40,140 nucleotides of DNA from Rhodospirillales bacterium (GTDB lineage: Bacteria > Pseudomonadota > Alphaproteobacteria > UBA8366 > Aestuariispiraceae), in contig NZSA01000056.1 in assembly GCA_002696645.1 (NCBI GenBank), forward strand, positions 1-40,140, given 5' to 3'. Under the pieces are notes generated by a model. That model was not told the DNA's origin and searched no databases. It worked only from the letters and a program-made list of their open reading frames with translations. Of this stretch, positions 1 to 8,922 are shown in pieces. The translations under genes were made by a program, and so were the position numbers. Positions within the stretch are counted from its first letter, which is position 1; each line of letters opens with the position of its first letter.

Positions 1-73
1 TTGCCGCTCCTCAGGATGAGAATGGTGTTGGCTGTTAAGGGTGGAACATCTAAATCGCTGCCTGCCGCCCTGG

Positions 74-94
74 ACCCCGGATCAGGTCCGGGGT
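74..94. repeat. REP-like GC-rich palindrome
   Basis: A perfect inverted repeat with 8-base arms (ACCCCGGA at 74-81 and TCCGGGGT at 87-94) around a 5-base loop, followed by TGACG and a run of five T at 100-104. Short palindromes of this form, built on a core close to CCCCGGATCAGGTCCGGGG, are widely dispersed between genes in alphaproteobacterial genomes (recalled, not searched). The T run lies on the + strand side, so it could also terminate a + strand transcript entering from outside the window. It does not have terminator polarity for the minus-strand mutT gene that ends at 121. Confidence 0.7.
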
Positions 95-120
95 GACGAT
101 TTTTATGCGGCTGCGCGTTC

Positions 121-570
121 CTAAACCCAATCGCGCAATTGGGCGATCAGGGGGATGTCGGCAGGCGGCATGGGATAATCGCCCAGGCGCTGCGGACGAA
201 CCCATGCCAGTTCCTGGCCTTCGCGGCCTTGGGGTGTGCCCTGCCAGACGCGACAGACATAGAGTGGCATCAGTAAATGGAAGTCTTCATAGGCGTGACT
301 GGCAAAGCCGATTGGGGCCAGGCAGCTAGCCCGTGTATCAATGCCTAATTCTTCCTGCAATTCCCGGATTAAGGCACGCTCAGGCGTTTCTCCAGGATCA
401 ACCTTGCCACCCGGAAATTCCCAAAGGCCCGCCAGCTTTTTACCCTCCGGCCGTTTGGACAGCAGAATGCGACCGTCCTTGTCCAGCAGGGCAACTGCGA
501 CCACCAGCAGGGTTTTCACATCCCGCTGTGCCTCTGCAAGCCCCCCACTGGCATCCCAACATCCACTCAT
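121..570 (-). CDS. mutT: 8-oxo-dGTP diphosphatase (MutT, NUDIX)
   Basis: NUDIX hydrolase that removes oxidised guanine nucleotides (8-oxo-dGTP to 8-oxo-dGMP) from the cytosolic pool and so prevents mutation. The complete NUDIX box lies at residues 55-77: G55, then E61 after five residues, and the R69-E70-L-Q-E-E-L-G-I77 end. The GLWEFPGGKV segment before it is typical of MutT. At 149 residues it is slightly longer than E. coli MutT. The extra length is the N-terminus: the ATG at 570 adds about 17 residues before the usual beginning, and a GTG at 519 (VKTLLVVAVAL) may be the true start. It follows argJ by 9 bases and is the last gene of the ppiC-argJ-mutT group. Function is well supported; the start is uncertain. 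Confidence 0.92.
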   Translation of the reverse strand: MSGCWDASGGLAEAQRDVKTLLVVAVALLDKDGRILLSKRPEGKKLAGLWEFPGGKVDPGETPERALIRELQEELGIDTRASCLAPIGFASHAYEDFHLLMPLYVCRVWQGTPQGREGQELAWVRPQRLGDYPMPPADIPLIAQLRDWV

Positions 571-579
571 CAGAATTGG

Positions 580-1812
580 CTAGCTTCGGTAATCGGCATT
601 GATGTCGATATAGCCATGGGTCAGGTCACAGGTCCAGACTCGGGCCTTGCCGCGTCCGACACCAACATCGACTTCGATATCAATCTCCCGGCCCTTCAGA
701 TGGGCGGTGACGGGGGCTTCATCATAGCCCTGCACGCCTTCCCCCTGTTCCGCAATGACGGTGCCGCCCATGGCGACCGTCAGGCGGTCACGGTCGGCGC
801 GCTCTCCTGCCTTGCCAACGGCCATGACGATGCGGCCCCAATTGGCGTCTTCGCCCGCAATCGCGGTCTTTACCAGCGGAGAATTGGCAATCGACAGGCC
901 GATCTTTCGGGCTGCCGCGTCAGAAGCCGCCCCTGTCACATCGATGGTGACAAATTTCGATGCACCCTCACCATCCTTCACAACGTGATGGGCCAATTGT
1001 GTCAGCACATCCAGCAAGGCCGCCCGGAAGCCTTTCAGCGCTTTGTCCGATGCCTTTTTGGGCGCTGTGTTTCCAGCTTTACCAGTAGCGGCCAATAACA
1101 GCGTATCGCTGGTCGAGGTATCGCCATCAACGGTGATGCAATTGAAGGTCTTGTCGGTTGCCTTGCGCAACAGCTTTTGCAGTACGGCGTGGGGGATGTT
1201 TGCATCGGTAAAGACGAAAGCCAGCATGGTCGCCATGTCCGGTGCGATCATGCCGGACCCTTTGGCAAAGCCTGCAATAGTGACCTCAACGCCACCAATC
1301 TCACAGGTCGCCGATGCGCCTTTCGGAAATGTGTCCGTCGTCATAATGGCGCGCGCAGCAGTCGGCCAGCCAGTGGGTTTCAGATTGGCATGCAGCCTGG
1401 GTACAGCCTTTGAAATCCGGTCGGTGGGCAGTTTCTGGCCAATCACGCCGGTTGAGGCAACCAAGACCTCTTTCTTTTTGCACCCGACGGCGGCGGCGGC
1501 GACTTCCGCCATTGCCTCGGTCCCTTCCATGCCCGCCTTGCCGGTGAAGGCATTGGCGTTGCCAGCATTCACCAGCATGGCTCGGGCAGCACCCTTCTTC
1601 AGGACCTGGGCACACCAATCAACCGCAGAAGACCGGGTCAGCGAGGTGGTCAACACCCCTGCTACTGTGGTGCCCGGATCCAGTTCCGCCATGAACAAAT
1701 CCGGGCGACCTTTGTATTTCACCCCGGCGGCAATGCCCCCCAGGCGAACCCCCGCTACTTCCGGAAGGGTCGTGAAACTCTTGGGAGCGAACGGGGATTT
1801 GGTCGTTGCCAT
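580..1812 (-). CDS. argJ: Bifunctional ornithine/glutamate N-acetyltransferase (ArgJ)
   Basis: ArgJ catalyses the fifth step of arginine synthesis, moving the acetyl group from N-acetylornithine to glutamate. Bifunctional forms also make N-acetylglutamate from acetyl-CoA. The 410-residue protein is of normal family length. It carries the autoproteolysis site at residues 191-197 (PDMATML), where cleavage between A194 and T195 would create alpha and beta chains with T195 as nucleophile. The oxyanion-hole segment STGVIG is at 120-125. The C-terminus YIDINADYRS is typical. The gene begins 32 bases after the foldase gene and ends 9 bases before mutT, all on the minus strand, which suggests one operon. 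Mono- and bifunctional forms cannot be separated from sequence alone. Confidence 0.96.
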   Translation of the reverse strand: MATTKSPFAPKSFTTLPEVAGVRLGGIAAGVKYKGRPDLFMAELDPGTTVAGVLTTSLTRSSAVDWCAQVLKKGAARAMLVNAGNANAFTGKAGMEGTEAMAEVAAAAVGCKKKEVLVASTGVIGQKLPTDRISKAVPRLHANLKPTGWPTAARAIMTTDTFPKGASATCEIGGVEVTIAGFAKGSGMIAPDMATMLAFVFTDANIPHAVLQKLLRKATDKTFNCITVDGDTSTSDTLLLAATGKAGNTAPKKASDKALKGFRAALLDVLTQLAHHVVKDGEGASKFVTIDVTGAASDAAARKIGLSIANSPLVKTAIAGEDANWGRIVMAVGKAGERADRDRLTVAMGGTVIAEQGEGVQGYDEAPVTAHLKGREIDIEVDVGVGRGKARVWTCDLTHGYIDINADYRS

Positions 1813-1844
1813 GGCGGTGCCTTCTGCTGGTTGAAGTCAGTTTT

Positions 1845-2705
1845 TTATTGGGCGGCCGGCATCGGATTGCCGTCCATATCAAAGCGCTCAACAGTGGCCC
1901 CTTTAATGGCCTCCTGAATGATACCCCGAACTTTGGATTCCGCCAATTGTTCCCGAATGCGGGGTGCGACTTCTTCAAAACTGGGCGGTTGGATATCGCG
2001 TTTGCCTTTGACCAGGATGACGTGCCAGCCGAACTGGGTCTTTACCGGTTCTGCCGTGAATGTGTTGGGTTCCAGCGAAAAGGCTGCATCTTCAAAGGGT
2101 TTCACATACTGTCCCTTACGACTCCAGCCATAGCTGCCGCCATTGCTGGCAGAGCCAGGATCCTGGGACCGTTCTTTGGCCAGTTCAGCGAAATCCTTAC
2201 CATCTGTGATCTCCTTGATGATCTCTTTCGCTTCGTCTTCTGTTTCAACCAGAATGTGACTGACATCAACTTCCTGGCCCGGCGCCTGTTGTGCGACCAG
2301 CGCGTCATAGCGGGCGCGAACTTCGGCATCATCGACCTGCTTTTCCGCTTCCTTGATGACATAGTAATTATACAGCAATTCGTTTTCGACCTGCTTCAGG
2401 CGCGCCTGAAGTTCCGGGTCGTCCTGCACCCCGGCGGCACGGGCCTTGTCGGCAATGACGTGTCGGCCGATCACTTCTTCCAGCAGCAACGGATAGATCC
2501 CCTGCATGCCAGCCCCTTGCACTTCCTTGGGCAAATCCTGAAAGAAATTGACCAATTCCGATTGCTTGATTTCGGTGCCATTCACGATGGCGACGGTCTT
2601 ATCATCGGATTGCGCCAATGTGGGCGCGGACGCCGCACAGGTAAGGCCGCCGATCAGTACAGCAATGGAAAGTGTCGAACGAAGGGCGTTAATAGAAAAC
2701 GGCAT
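1845..2705 (-). CDS. Parvulin-type peptidyl-prolyl isomerase, exported foldase
   Basis: Periplasmic cis-trans prolyl isomerase or chaperone of the PpiC/SurA/PrsA type. I start it at the ATG at 2705 because GATGAGGA sits just upstream and a signal peptide follows: a hydrophobic stretch at residues 10-26, then a likely cleavage after A31 (APTLA before QSDDK). The reading frame stays open upstream to 2798 but that part has no such features. A SurA-like N-terminal helical segment covers about residues 35-140. The rotamase domain is at about 148-233 (DVSHILVETE, GSYGWSRKGQYV, FGWHVILV). It is divergent from secA across a 249-base spacer, which fits a protein that folds Sec-exported substrates. Mature length is about 255 residues, smaller than SurA and with only one rotamase domain. 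Confidence 0.9.
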   Translation of the reverse strand: MPFSINALRSTLSIAVLIGGLTCAASAPTLAQSDDKTVAIVNGTEIKQSELVNFFQDLPKEVQGAGMQGIYPLLLEEVIGRHVIADKARAAGVQDDPELQARLKQVENELLYNYYVIKEAEKQVDDAEVRARYDALVAQQAPGQEVDVSHILVETEDEAKEIIKEITDGKDFAELAKERSQDPGSASNGGSYGWSRKGQYVKPFEDAAFSLEPNTFTAEPVKTQFGWHVILVKGKRDIQPPSFEEVAPRIREQLAESKVRGIIQEAIKGATVERFDMDGNPMPAAQ

Positions 2706-2833
2706 GGTATCCTCATCTAAAGTGTCGCAGGGCAATGTTTCAGGACGGCTTTGCGACCTGATTTCGGGCGCACGAAACCATGGATAGCCGGGGATCACAA
2801 GCAGAACTGACGGACACTTGCGGCAAGGGTACG

Positions 2834-2862
2834 TTGACAGAGCGGCGTTGGACCCTTATCTC
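2834..2862 (+). promoter_or_regulatory. Probable secA promoter
   Basis: A perfect TTGACA -35 box (2834-2839) is followed after 17 bases by TATCTC (2857-2862), about 90 bases before the secA start. It sits in the 249-base divergent spacer between the foldase gene and secA. The -10 match is only partial, so this is a visual prediction. Confidence 0.45.
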
Positions 2863-2954
2863 CAATCGCAGTGTCATCGGGCCTGAAAACCCGATTGTCT
2901 TTGTGTCTTCACGCCCAGGGTTCTTCTGGCAAAAACTTGAAAGTGACGTCTTTC

Positions 2955-5726
2955 ATGCTCGGCGGCTTGCTTAAAAGCGTATTTGGGTCTGCGAATGACC
3001 GGACTGTTCGGATTTTGCGCAAACGCGCTGAGGCGATCGGGGCCCTGGAAGAGGGGTTCAAGGCGCTGGATGATGCTGCCCTGCAGGCCAAAACGGCAGA
3101 GTTTCGCAAGCGCCTGGCAGAGGGTGAAACCGAAGACGACATTCTGAATGAAGCCTTCGCAACGGTTCGCGAGGCCGCCAGACGCGTTCTGGGCATGCGG
3201 CATTTTGACGTGCAGCTGATCGGCGGGATGGTCCTGCACCAGGGCAAGATTGCGGAAATGAAAACCGGTGAAGGCAAGACCCTGGTCGCGACGCTGCCGG
3301 TATATCTGAACGCCCTGTCAGGCAAGGGTGTGCATGTCGTCACGGTGAATGATTATCTGGCCCGTCGTGACTCTGTCTGGATGGGTAAGATTTACGAATT
3401 TCTGGGCCTGACAGTCGGGGTAGTGGTGCCGGGTATCGACGAACACGCGCGCCAGCATGCCTATCGCTGTGACATCACCCATGCGACCAATAATGAGCTT
3501 GGCTTTGATTATCTGCGCGACAATCTGAAATTCCGATTGGAGCAGATGGCCCAGCGCGAACCCAATTTCGCGATCATTGATGAGGTCGACTCGATCCTGA
3601 TCGATGAGGCCCGCACCCCCTTGATCATTTCGGGCCCGACCGATGATTCATCGACCATGTATATGACGGTCGATGCCTTGATCCCGCATCTGACCCAGGA
3701 TGATTACGAAAAGGATGAAAAACAGCGCGCCGTGACCCTGACCGATCAGGGGACGGAACATATCGAAGCGCTGTTGCGGGAAAAGACGGACCTGTTGGGG
3801 GAAGGCGGTCTGTATGACGTGCAGAACGTCACCGTCGTCCATCATGTGAATCAGGCCCTGCGCGCCCATAAACTGTTTACCAAGGATATCGATTACATCG
3901 TCAAGGACAATAAGGTGATCATCATTGATGAATTCACCGGTCGGATGATGGAAGGGCGGCGCTATTCCGAAGGGCTGCACCAGGCCTTGGAGGCCAAGGA
4001 AAATGTGGCAATCCAGATGGAAAACCAGACCCTGGCGTCTATCACATTCCAGAATTACTTCCGCATGTATCCCAAACTGGCAGGCATGACCGGGACAGCC
4101 CTGACAGAAGCGGGTGAATTTTCCGAGATTTACAGCTTGGATGTGGTGGATGTACCGACCAATAAGCCCATGGCGCGCAAGGACAATGATGACGAGGTGT
4201 ATCGCACCTCTGCGGAGCGCGACACGGCGGTGATCGAACAGATCGTTGCGTGCAATAAGAAAAAGCAGCCGGTTCTGGTCGGCACGGTTTCAATCGAGAA
4301 ATCAGAAGACCTTTCCCGTCAGTTGAAGAAACGCGGGATCAAACATCAGATCCTGAATGCCCGTCATCATGAAAGCGAAGCCTTTATTATCGGTGAGGCC
4401 GGTGTGCCGGGTGCGGTGACCATCGCCACCAATATGGCCGGTCGTGGAACGGATATTCAATTGGGCGGCAATATGGAATTGCGGGTCCAGCGCGAATTGG
4501 ACGGCATTGAGGACGAGGCGCTGATCGCCCAGAAGAAACAGGAAATCCTCGACGATATCGCGACCAAGAATAAGGAAGTCCTGGCAGCAGGCGGTCTTTT
4601 CGTTCTGGGAACAGAGCGTCATGAAAGCCGCCGCATCGACAATCAGTTGCGTGGTCGCGCCGGACGCCAGGGGGATCCAGGGGAATCGAAATTCTTCGTC
4701 AGTCTGGAAGACGACCTGATGCGGATCTTCGGGTCGGAACGGATGGATGGTGTTCTGCGCAAACTGGGTCTGGAAGAGGGAGAGGCGATTGTCCATCCCT
4801 GGGTCAACAAGGCGCTGGAAAAGGCCCAGTCCAAGGTTGAGGCGCGCAACTTTGAAATCCGCAAGCAATTGCTGAAATACGATGATGTGATGAACGATCA
4901 GCGCAAGGTGATCTTCGAACAACGCAAAGACCTGATGCGGGACGAGGACGTCAATGAAACGATCCGCGACATGCGGGCCGAAACCATTGACGATGTTGTC
5001 AATCGCTGCGTGCCGGAAAAGGTATTGCCGGAAGAATGGGCACTGGAATCCCTGCATGAAGAATGCCGCCGCCTGTTTGCCCTGGATCTGCCAATTGCGG
5101 AATGGGCGAAAGAAGAAGGCGTCGGTCATACAGAATTCCGGGACCGGATCACATCCGCCGTGGAACGCAAAATGGCCGAAAAGGCCTCAAAATATGGCCC
5201 CGACGTGATGCGCATTGCGGAACGCAGCCTGTTGCTGCAACTGTTGGACAATGCCTGGAAGGACCATCTGCTGCAGTTGGATCATCTGCGCCAGGGGATC
5301 GGTCTACGCGCCTTTGCGCAGCGGGACCCGCTGAATGAATATAAAAGCGAAGCCTTTGCCCTGTTTGAATCGCTCTTGGTTGGTTTGCGCAGCCAGGTGA
5401 CCCAGGTGCTGTCGCATGTTGAACTGCGCACCAATGTCGAAGAGGCGATGGAAAAGCAGCGGGAAACAGAGTCCCAGCAGGCCATAAAACCAGCCGCAGA
5501 TGAAGACATTGCGCAGTTGAAGAGCCGCAGCCTGTCAAACCCTGGCCCGTCCCAGTCTGACAAGCCATTGACTGCAGAAACGGCGCCGAAAGGCTATGTC
5601 CTGCATGAAGCGACCGGGCGCTATGTGCATCCGGGCGATCCCAGCACATGGGGTAAGATTCCGCGCAATGCGCCTTGTCCCTGTCAATCAGGCAAGAAAT
5701 ACAAACAATGCCACGGTAAGGCCTGA
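2955..5726 (+). CDS. secA: Preprotein translocase ATPase SecA
   Basis: Motor ATPase that pushes unfolded preproteins through SecYEG. I start it at the ATG at 2955 ([12 protein letters not shown]), the usual SecA beginning, giving 923 residues; the frame is open 28 codons further upstream without family resemblance. Visible features are Walker A (MKTGEGKT, around residue 105), the DEAD-like segment [14 protein letters not shown] (around 205-220), [16 protein letters not shown], and the [13 protein letters not shown] helicase motif. The C-terminal SEC-C zinc motif (CPC, eight residues, then CH) binds zinc and is the usual site for SecB and phospholipid contact. The next gene, encoding a TPR protein, overlaps its stop codon by one base (TGATG), indicating coupled translation. 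Confidence 0.98.
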   Translation: MLGGLLKSVFGSANDRTVRILRKRAEAIGALEEGFKALDDAALQAKTAEFRKRLAEGETEDDILNEAFATVREAARRVLGMRHFDVQLIGGMVLHQGKIAEMKTGEGKTLVATLPVYLNALSGKGVHVVTVNDYLARRDSVWMGKIYEFLGLTVGVVVPGIDEHARQHAYRCDITHATNNELGFDYLRDNLKFRLEQMAQREPNFAIIDEVDSILIDEARTPLIISGPTDDSSTMYMTVDALIPHLTQDDYEKDEKQRAVTLTDQGTEHIEALLREKTDLLGEGGLYDVQNVTVVHHVNQALRAHKLFTKDIDYIVKDNKVIIIDEFTGRMMEGRRYSEGLHQALEAKENVAIQMENQTLASITFQNYFRMYPKLAGMTGTALTEAGEFSEIYSLDVVDVPTNKPMARKDNDDEVYRTSAERDTAVIEQIVACNKKKQPVLVGTVSIEKSEDLSRQLKKRGIKHQILNARHHESEAFIIGEAGVPGAVTIATNMAGRGTDIQLGGNMELRVQRELDGIEDEALIAQKKQEILDDIATKNKEVLAAGGLFVLGTERHESRRIDNQLRGRAGRQGDPGESKFFVSLEDDLMRIFGSERMDGVLRKLGLEEGEAIVHPWVNKALEKAQSKVEARNFEIRKQLLKYDDVMNDQRKVIFEQRKDLMRDEDVNETIRDMRAETIDDVVNRCVPEKVLPEEWALESLHEECRRLFALDLPIAEWAKEEGVGHTEFRDRITSAVERKMAEKASKYGPDVMRIAERSLLLQLLDNAWKDHLLQLDHLRQGIGLRAFAQRDPLNEYKSEAFALFESLLVGLRSQVTQVLSHVELRTNVEEAMEKQRETESQQAIKPAADEDIAQLKSRSLSNPGPSQSDKPLTAETAPKGYVLHEATGRYVHPGDPSTWGKIPRNAPCPCQSGKKYKQCHGKA

Positions 5727-6316
5727 TGGGTGGGGCGGCGACCAAAATTGCCGCACTGACCCAGGATGCCCTTGCGGCCTATCAGGCCGGTGATCTGGAG
5801 CGCGCGGAAACGCTGTTTAAGAAAGCGGCAAGTGCACCGTCCGCACCGCCCCAAACAGCCTATAATTTTGCGGTTTTCCTGCGCCGAGAAGGGCGTGGAA
5901 AGGACGCGCTCTATTGGCTGGACCGATGTCTTAGGTCCGCACCGGATCATCGTAATGCGCAAATTGAGCGGGGTCTGGCTCTGATCGATCTAGGGCAATT
6001 GCAACAAGCAGGCGATTGTCTTCAGGCCTTTCCGGACGATCCAGATGCCTTGCGCGGCGTTTCTGTTGCCATGTTCAAGCTTGGATATTGGGAGAAGGCT
6101 GCAGAGGCGGTCCAGGGACTGGCTGTTCAGGCCAGCGCAGAGGATCGTTTGCTTCTGATCCGAGCATTGACAGAACTGGGGCGTCTGGACGAAGCAGAGG
6201 CGGCAGGGGCTGCCCTGAAGGCAGAGCGGGCAGAGTTAAGAGCGGACGTATCCAAAGCCCTCACCCGCCGCTCAAAAGGGCGGTTTAGCCTTATCGAATC
6301 TTCTGCACTGGTGTGA
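5726..6316 (+). CDS. TPR-repeat protein coupled to secA
   Basis: A 196-residue soluble protein made of tetratricopeptide-type helices. One unit reads AYQAGDLERAETLFKKAASAP followed by TAYNFAVFLRREGRGKDALYWLDRCLRSAPDH, and further AxxxLxxLGxxxxA helices run to about residue 170. There is no signal peptide or membrane segment, so it should be cytosolic. TPR arrays serve as protein-binding scaffolds, so no enzymatic role can be inferred. Its ATG overlaps the secA TGA (TGATG), which suggests expression tied to SecA and perhaps a role near the translocase; that link is inference from position only. The C-terminus faces the minus-strand transporter operon, with only 22 bases between stop codons. 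Confidence 0.75.
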   Translation: MGGAATKIAALTQDALAAYQAGDLERAETLFKKAASAPSAPPQTAYNFAVFLRREGRGKDALYWLDRCLRSAPDHRNAQIERGLALIDLGQLQQAGDCLQAFPDDPDALRGVSVAMFKLGYWEKAAEAVQGLAVQASAEDRLLLIRALTELGRLDEAEAAGAALKAERAELRADVSKALTRRSKGRFSLIESSALV

Positions 6317-6338
6317 TGCTTTTTGGTCTTATCTAGGA

Positions 6339-7046
6339 TCAGTGGTCCGATGCGCGGTGGTTCTTTCGATACCCGCCGCGCGCCTGGCCGATCAGATCCA
6401 GGGTTTCTTCAACCTGATCGGCATATGGCCCTTCCAGCGTTTCGAAATGCGCGGTCATAGCGCGGGGCACGGGCCAAAGCTGGGCGACAGGGGTGCCTTT
6501 TGGTAGGGTCCCGGTCCAATCCCGATCCTGCCACAGGGCCGGGAAATGCACGAAGCCAGTATTGAAGGCGTCGCAATCGACCAATCCGGTTAAGGTCTGG
6601 AAGGGCAGGTCCAGTCGATTGACCGGATGCGTAAACAGCACCGACCAGCCTTTTGGTACCTCAACCGTCCAGGCAGAGTTGAATTTCAGAGCGGCCATCC
6701 CCGGCTCAGCAAAGGGTACCCCATCCAACTGGGCGGAGGGATGCCAGGAGAGCGGCGCACGGGTCAATCGATCCAGGCGGCTGACCGGCAGGTCCCAATC
6801 CCAGGAAAAGGTGAGCCCGTCCTGCACCGTGACATCACACAGCAGGGGCATCATCCAGCCACCGCCCATCGCATCCAGAAAGGGCGGGCATTGCTTCACC
6901 GTCCGCACGTCCTGACCCAGCAGCGCGCTGTGGGCCTCAGATGGCATGGTTTTCAGCCAGTCGGGCAACCCCTGCCGCCCTGAAATGGGTCGGGGCAGCA
7001 CGTCCTGCCATTCAGGCGGGCAACGGAAGGTGATGTCGATGCTCAC
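6339..7046 (-). CDS. Uncharacterised protein, last gene of ABC transporter operon
   Basis: A 235-residue protein I cannot assign to a named family with confidence. It is Trp- and Pro-rich (WQDVLPRPISG, LPDWLKTMPSE, FSWDWDLPV, GTPVAQLWPVPRA) and carries KQCPPFLDAMGGGWMMPLLCDV near residues 50-70. The pattern of short aromatic beta-strand-like segments suggests a compact beta fold, and I recall similar sequences in phages and marine bacteria, but this memory is not a search result. There is no signal peptide or membrane span. It starts 11 bases after the permease gene ends, on the same strand, so it is probably co-transcribed with the polyamine-type transporter. A role in using or sensing the transported compound is possible but unproven. 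Confidence 0.65.
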   Translation of the reverse strand: MSIDITFRCPPEWQDVLPRPISGRQGLPDWLKTMPSEAHSALLGQDVRTVKQCPPFLDAMGGGWMMPLLCDVTVQDGLTFSWDWDLPVSRLDRLTRAPLSWHPSAQLDGVPFAEPGMAALKFNSAWTVEVPKGWSVLFTHPVNRLDLPFQTLTGLVDCDAFNTGFVHFPALWQDRDWTGTLPKGTPVAQLWPVPRAMTAHFETLEGPYADQVEETLDLIGQARGGYRKNHRASDH

Positions 7047-7057
7047 AGCGGGTCTGT

Positions 7058-7876
7058 TTATCCCAAGGCGGCGCGGCGTTGTTTTTCCCGTTCTTTCTGG
7101 ATCGTATAGAGCGTCGCGGCGATGACGGTCAGGACCACGAAAAGAACCCCGATCACATTGATAACCGGTGACAGGCCAAAACGAAAGCGCGAGCCTATCT
7201 CTGTTACCAATGTCCAGTCTCCGCCAATGGCGAATATGGTCGTGTTATAGTTTTCAATCGATTGCAGAAAGCCAATAACAGCCCCGGTAATCAGGGTGGG
7301 GGCCAGAAAAGGGACGGTGATCCGACGGAACATGAAAAAGCTGGATGCGCCCAGATCCAGGGCTGCTTCCTCCAGAACCCGATCCTGGCGTTGCAGCCGG
7401 GCCATGAACAGCAGCATGGAATAGGAGGCGATAAAGCTGGTCTGCGCCAGGACCGTCAGGAACAATCCGCCTGGCACATCGACCCGCCCCCAGAAGATCA
7501 GGGTGGAAATCCCCAGAATAATGCCGGGAATCAGCAGCGGAGAGACCAACACCGCATACAGCACATTGGTATAGCGGCTTTGCAGGCGTGTCAGGATCAG
7601 CGCCCCTGACAGGCCCAGCGGCAGGGACAGCCCCACAACGCCCACGGCGACCAGCACAGAATTCACGATCCCTTGCAGAATGCGATCATCCTGCGCCAAT
7701 TCTCCGAACCAGTGCAGGGTCCAGCCGCGCCATTGCGTCACAGACGGATATTCATAGGAATTAAAGGCGGCCAGTGACATCACCAAAAGCGGGGCAAAGA
7801 GATAGACAAAGAACACCCCGATATAAATTTTCAAAATCAGGCCCGACAGTCCGGGTCCATTGGATTGCGTGCTCAT
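7058..7876 (-). CDS. potC: ABC transporter permease, PotC/PotI type
   Basis: Inner-membrane permease subunit of a spermidine/putrescine-type ABC importer. I chose the ATG at 7876 (MSTQSNGPG), preceded by AGGGGA, giving 272 residues; the frame is open much further upstream only as a shadow of the other permease gene. Hydrophobic spans include residues about 15-35 (GVFFVYLFAPLLVMSL) and a last one near 230-255 (VIGVLFVVLTVIAATLYTI). The cytoplasmic EAA loop that contacts the ATPase reads EEAALDLGASSFFMFRRITVPF. PotC-type length and the order of genes (binding protein, ATPase, PotB-like, PotC-like) support the call. Substrate specificity cannot be read from this subunit, so the symbol marks the family only. 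Confidence 0.88.
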   Translation of the reverse strand: MSTQSNGPGLSGLILKIYIGVFFVYLFAPLLVMSLAAFNSYEYPSVTQWRGWTLHWFGELAQDDRILQGIVNSVLVAVGVVGLSLPLGLSGALILTRLQSRYTNVLYAVLVSPLLIPGIILGISTLIFWGRVDVPGGLFLTVLAQTSFIASYSMLLFMARLQRQDRVLEEAALDLGASSFFMFRRITVPFLAPTLITGAVIGFLQSIENYNTTIFAIGGDWTLVTEIGSRFRFGLSPVINVIGVLFVVLTVIAATLYTIQKEREKQRRAALG

Positions 7877-7887
7877 CCCATCGTCCC

Positions 7888-8922
7888 CTATTTCGAAATG
7901 TCGCGAATGCCGACCTTGAACACCTTCATCATGATCAGGATGAAGGCGAGGCAGACAAGAACCAGACTGAACGCATAGGCTGCGCCCACATTCCAGTTCT
8001 GGGTTTCGAAGAATTGTCGATAGATCAATTGCGAGAACCAGTCGCCCGATTTCCCCCGCGTCATGATCTGCGGCACGGAATAGGAGCCAACAGACAGCAT
8101 GAAGGTCATGATGCACCCTACGGCGATACCGGGCTTGGCATGGGGCAGAACCACCCGCCAATGGGTCAGGAACACCGACCCGCCCAGATCCTGCGCCGCC
8201 TCTAACTGGTTTTTATCCAACGTATCGACGGTGTTGTAGATCGGGAAAATCATAAACAGGACATAGGCATAAATCAGGGCGACAAAGACAGAGCCTGGAT
8301 ATTCCAGGAATGGGACCCAGGTCTTGTCGGCAAAACTGACAACCCCCATCCAGGCCAGCAGGCTGTTGATCACCCCCTGATAATCCAGGATCATCAGCCA
8401 GGCATAAACCCGCAGCAATTCGTTGATCGCATAGGGAATAATCAGCCCCAGCATCAACAGCGCGGCGCGCTGGGGGGTCGCCAGCTTGGCGATGGTAAAG
8501 GCAACTGGATAACAGACCGCAAAGGCCAGAACTGTGACTGCCAGGGCATAGACAATGCTTTTCACGAAGATTGAGAAATGCAGGGAGGACATGCGGGTAT
8601 AATTTTGCAACCCATACTCTCTGGGCGGATCGGTTTCCTGAGACTCCAGCGTTGAGATTTCTTCTTTCAGGGCGTCAATCTTCGCCTGGACGGCGGGTTT
8701 GGTATCGCCGGTGGCCTGTTGGACATCATATTCCAGCAGACCCAGATCAGAATAGGCGCGGTCGATCTTCATACCCAACTGGTCGTCTTTGTCGATCGAC
8801 CACAGCGATTGGTCCAGCATGAAGGCCTGCGGCAGGATAATCAGCAGCAACAGCCAGAACGCCGTTAGGGTTATGAAAATGCCGGTCAGACCCTTCCCGT
8901 AGCTGCGGATCAGGCTATTCAT
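7888..8922 (-). CDS. potB: ABC transporter permease, PotB/PotH type, with long loop
   Basis: First permease subunit of the polyamine-type importer, 344 residues and longer than the roughly 280-320 usual for PotB/PotH. After the first membrane span (about 14-34) there is a long polar segment, about residues 42-100, rich in Glu, Asp, Lys and Gln (DLGLLEYDVQQATG, KIDALKEEISTLESQE), which looks like a periplasmic coiled coil. The EAA loop reads LEAAQDLGGSVFLTHWRVVLP. Further spans lie around 120-145, 155-180, 210-235 and 315-335. The start overlaps the end of the ATPase gene by 8 bases, and the stop is 11 bases before the PotC-like gene, so the three are translationally close. The extra loop might contact the binding protein, which is inference. 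Confidence 0.88.
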   Translation of the reverse strand: MNSLIRSYGKGLTGIFITLTAFWLLLLIILPQAFMLDQSLWSIDKDDQLGMKIDRAYSDLGLLEYDVQQATGDTKPAVQAKIDALKEEISTLESQETDPPREYGLQNYTRMSSLHFSIFVKSIVYALAVTVLAFAVCYPVAFTIAKLATPQRAALLMLGLIIPYAINELLRVYAWLMILDYQGVINSLLAWMGVVSFADKTWVPFLEYPGSVFVALIYAYVLFMIFPIYNTVDTLDKNQLEAAQDLGGSVFLTHWRVVLPHAKPGIAVGCIMTFMLSVGSYSVPQIMTRGKSGDWFSQLIYRQFFETQNWNVGAAYAFSLVLVCLAFILIMMKVFKVGIRDISK

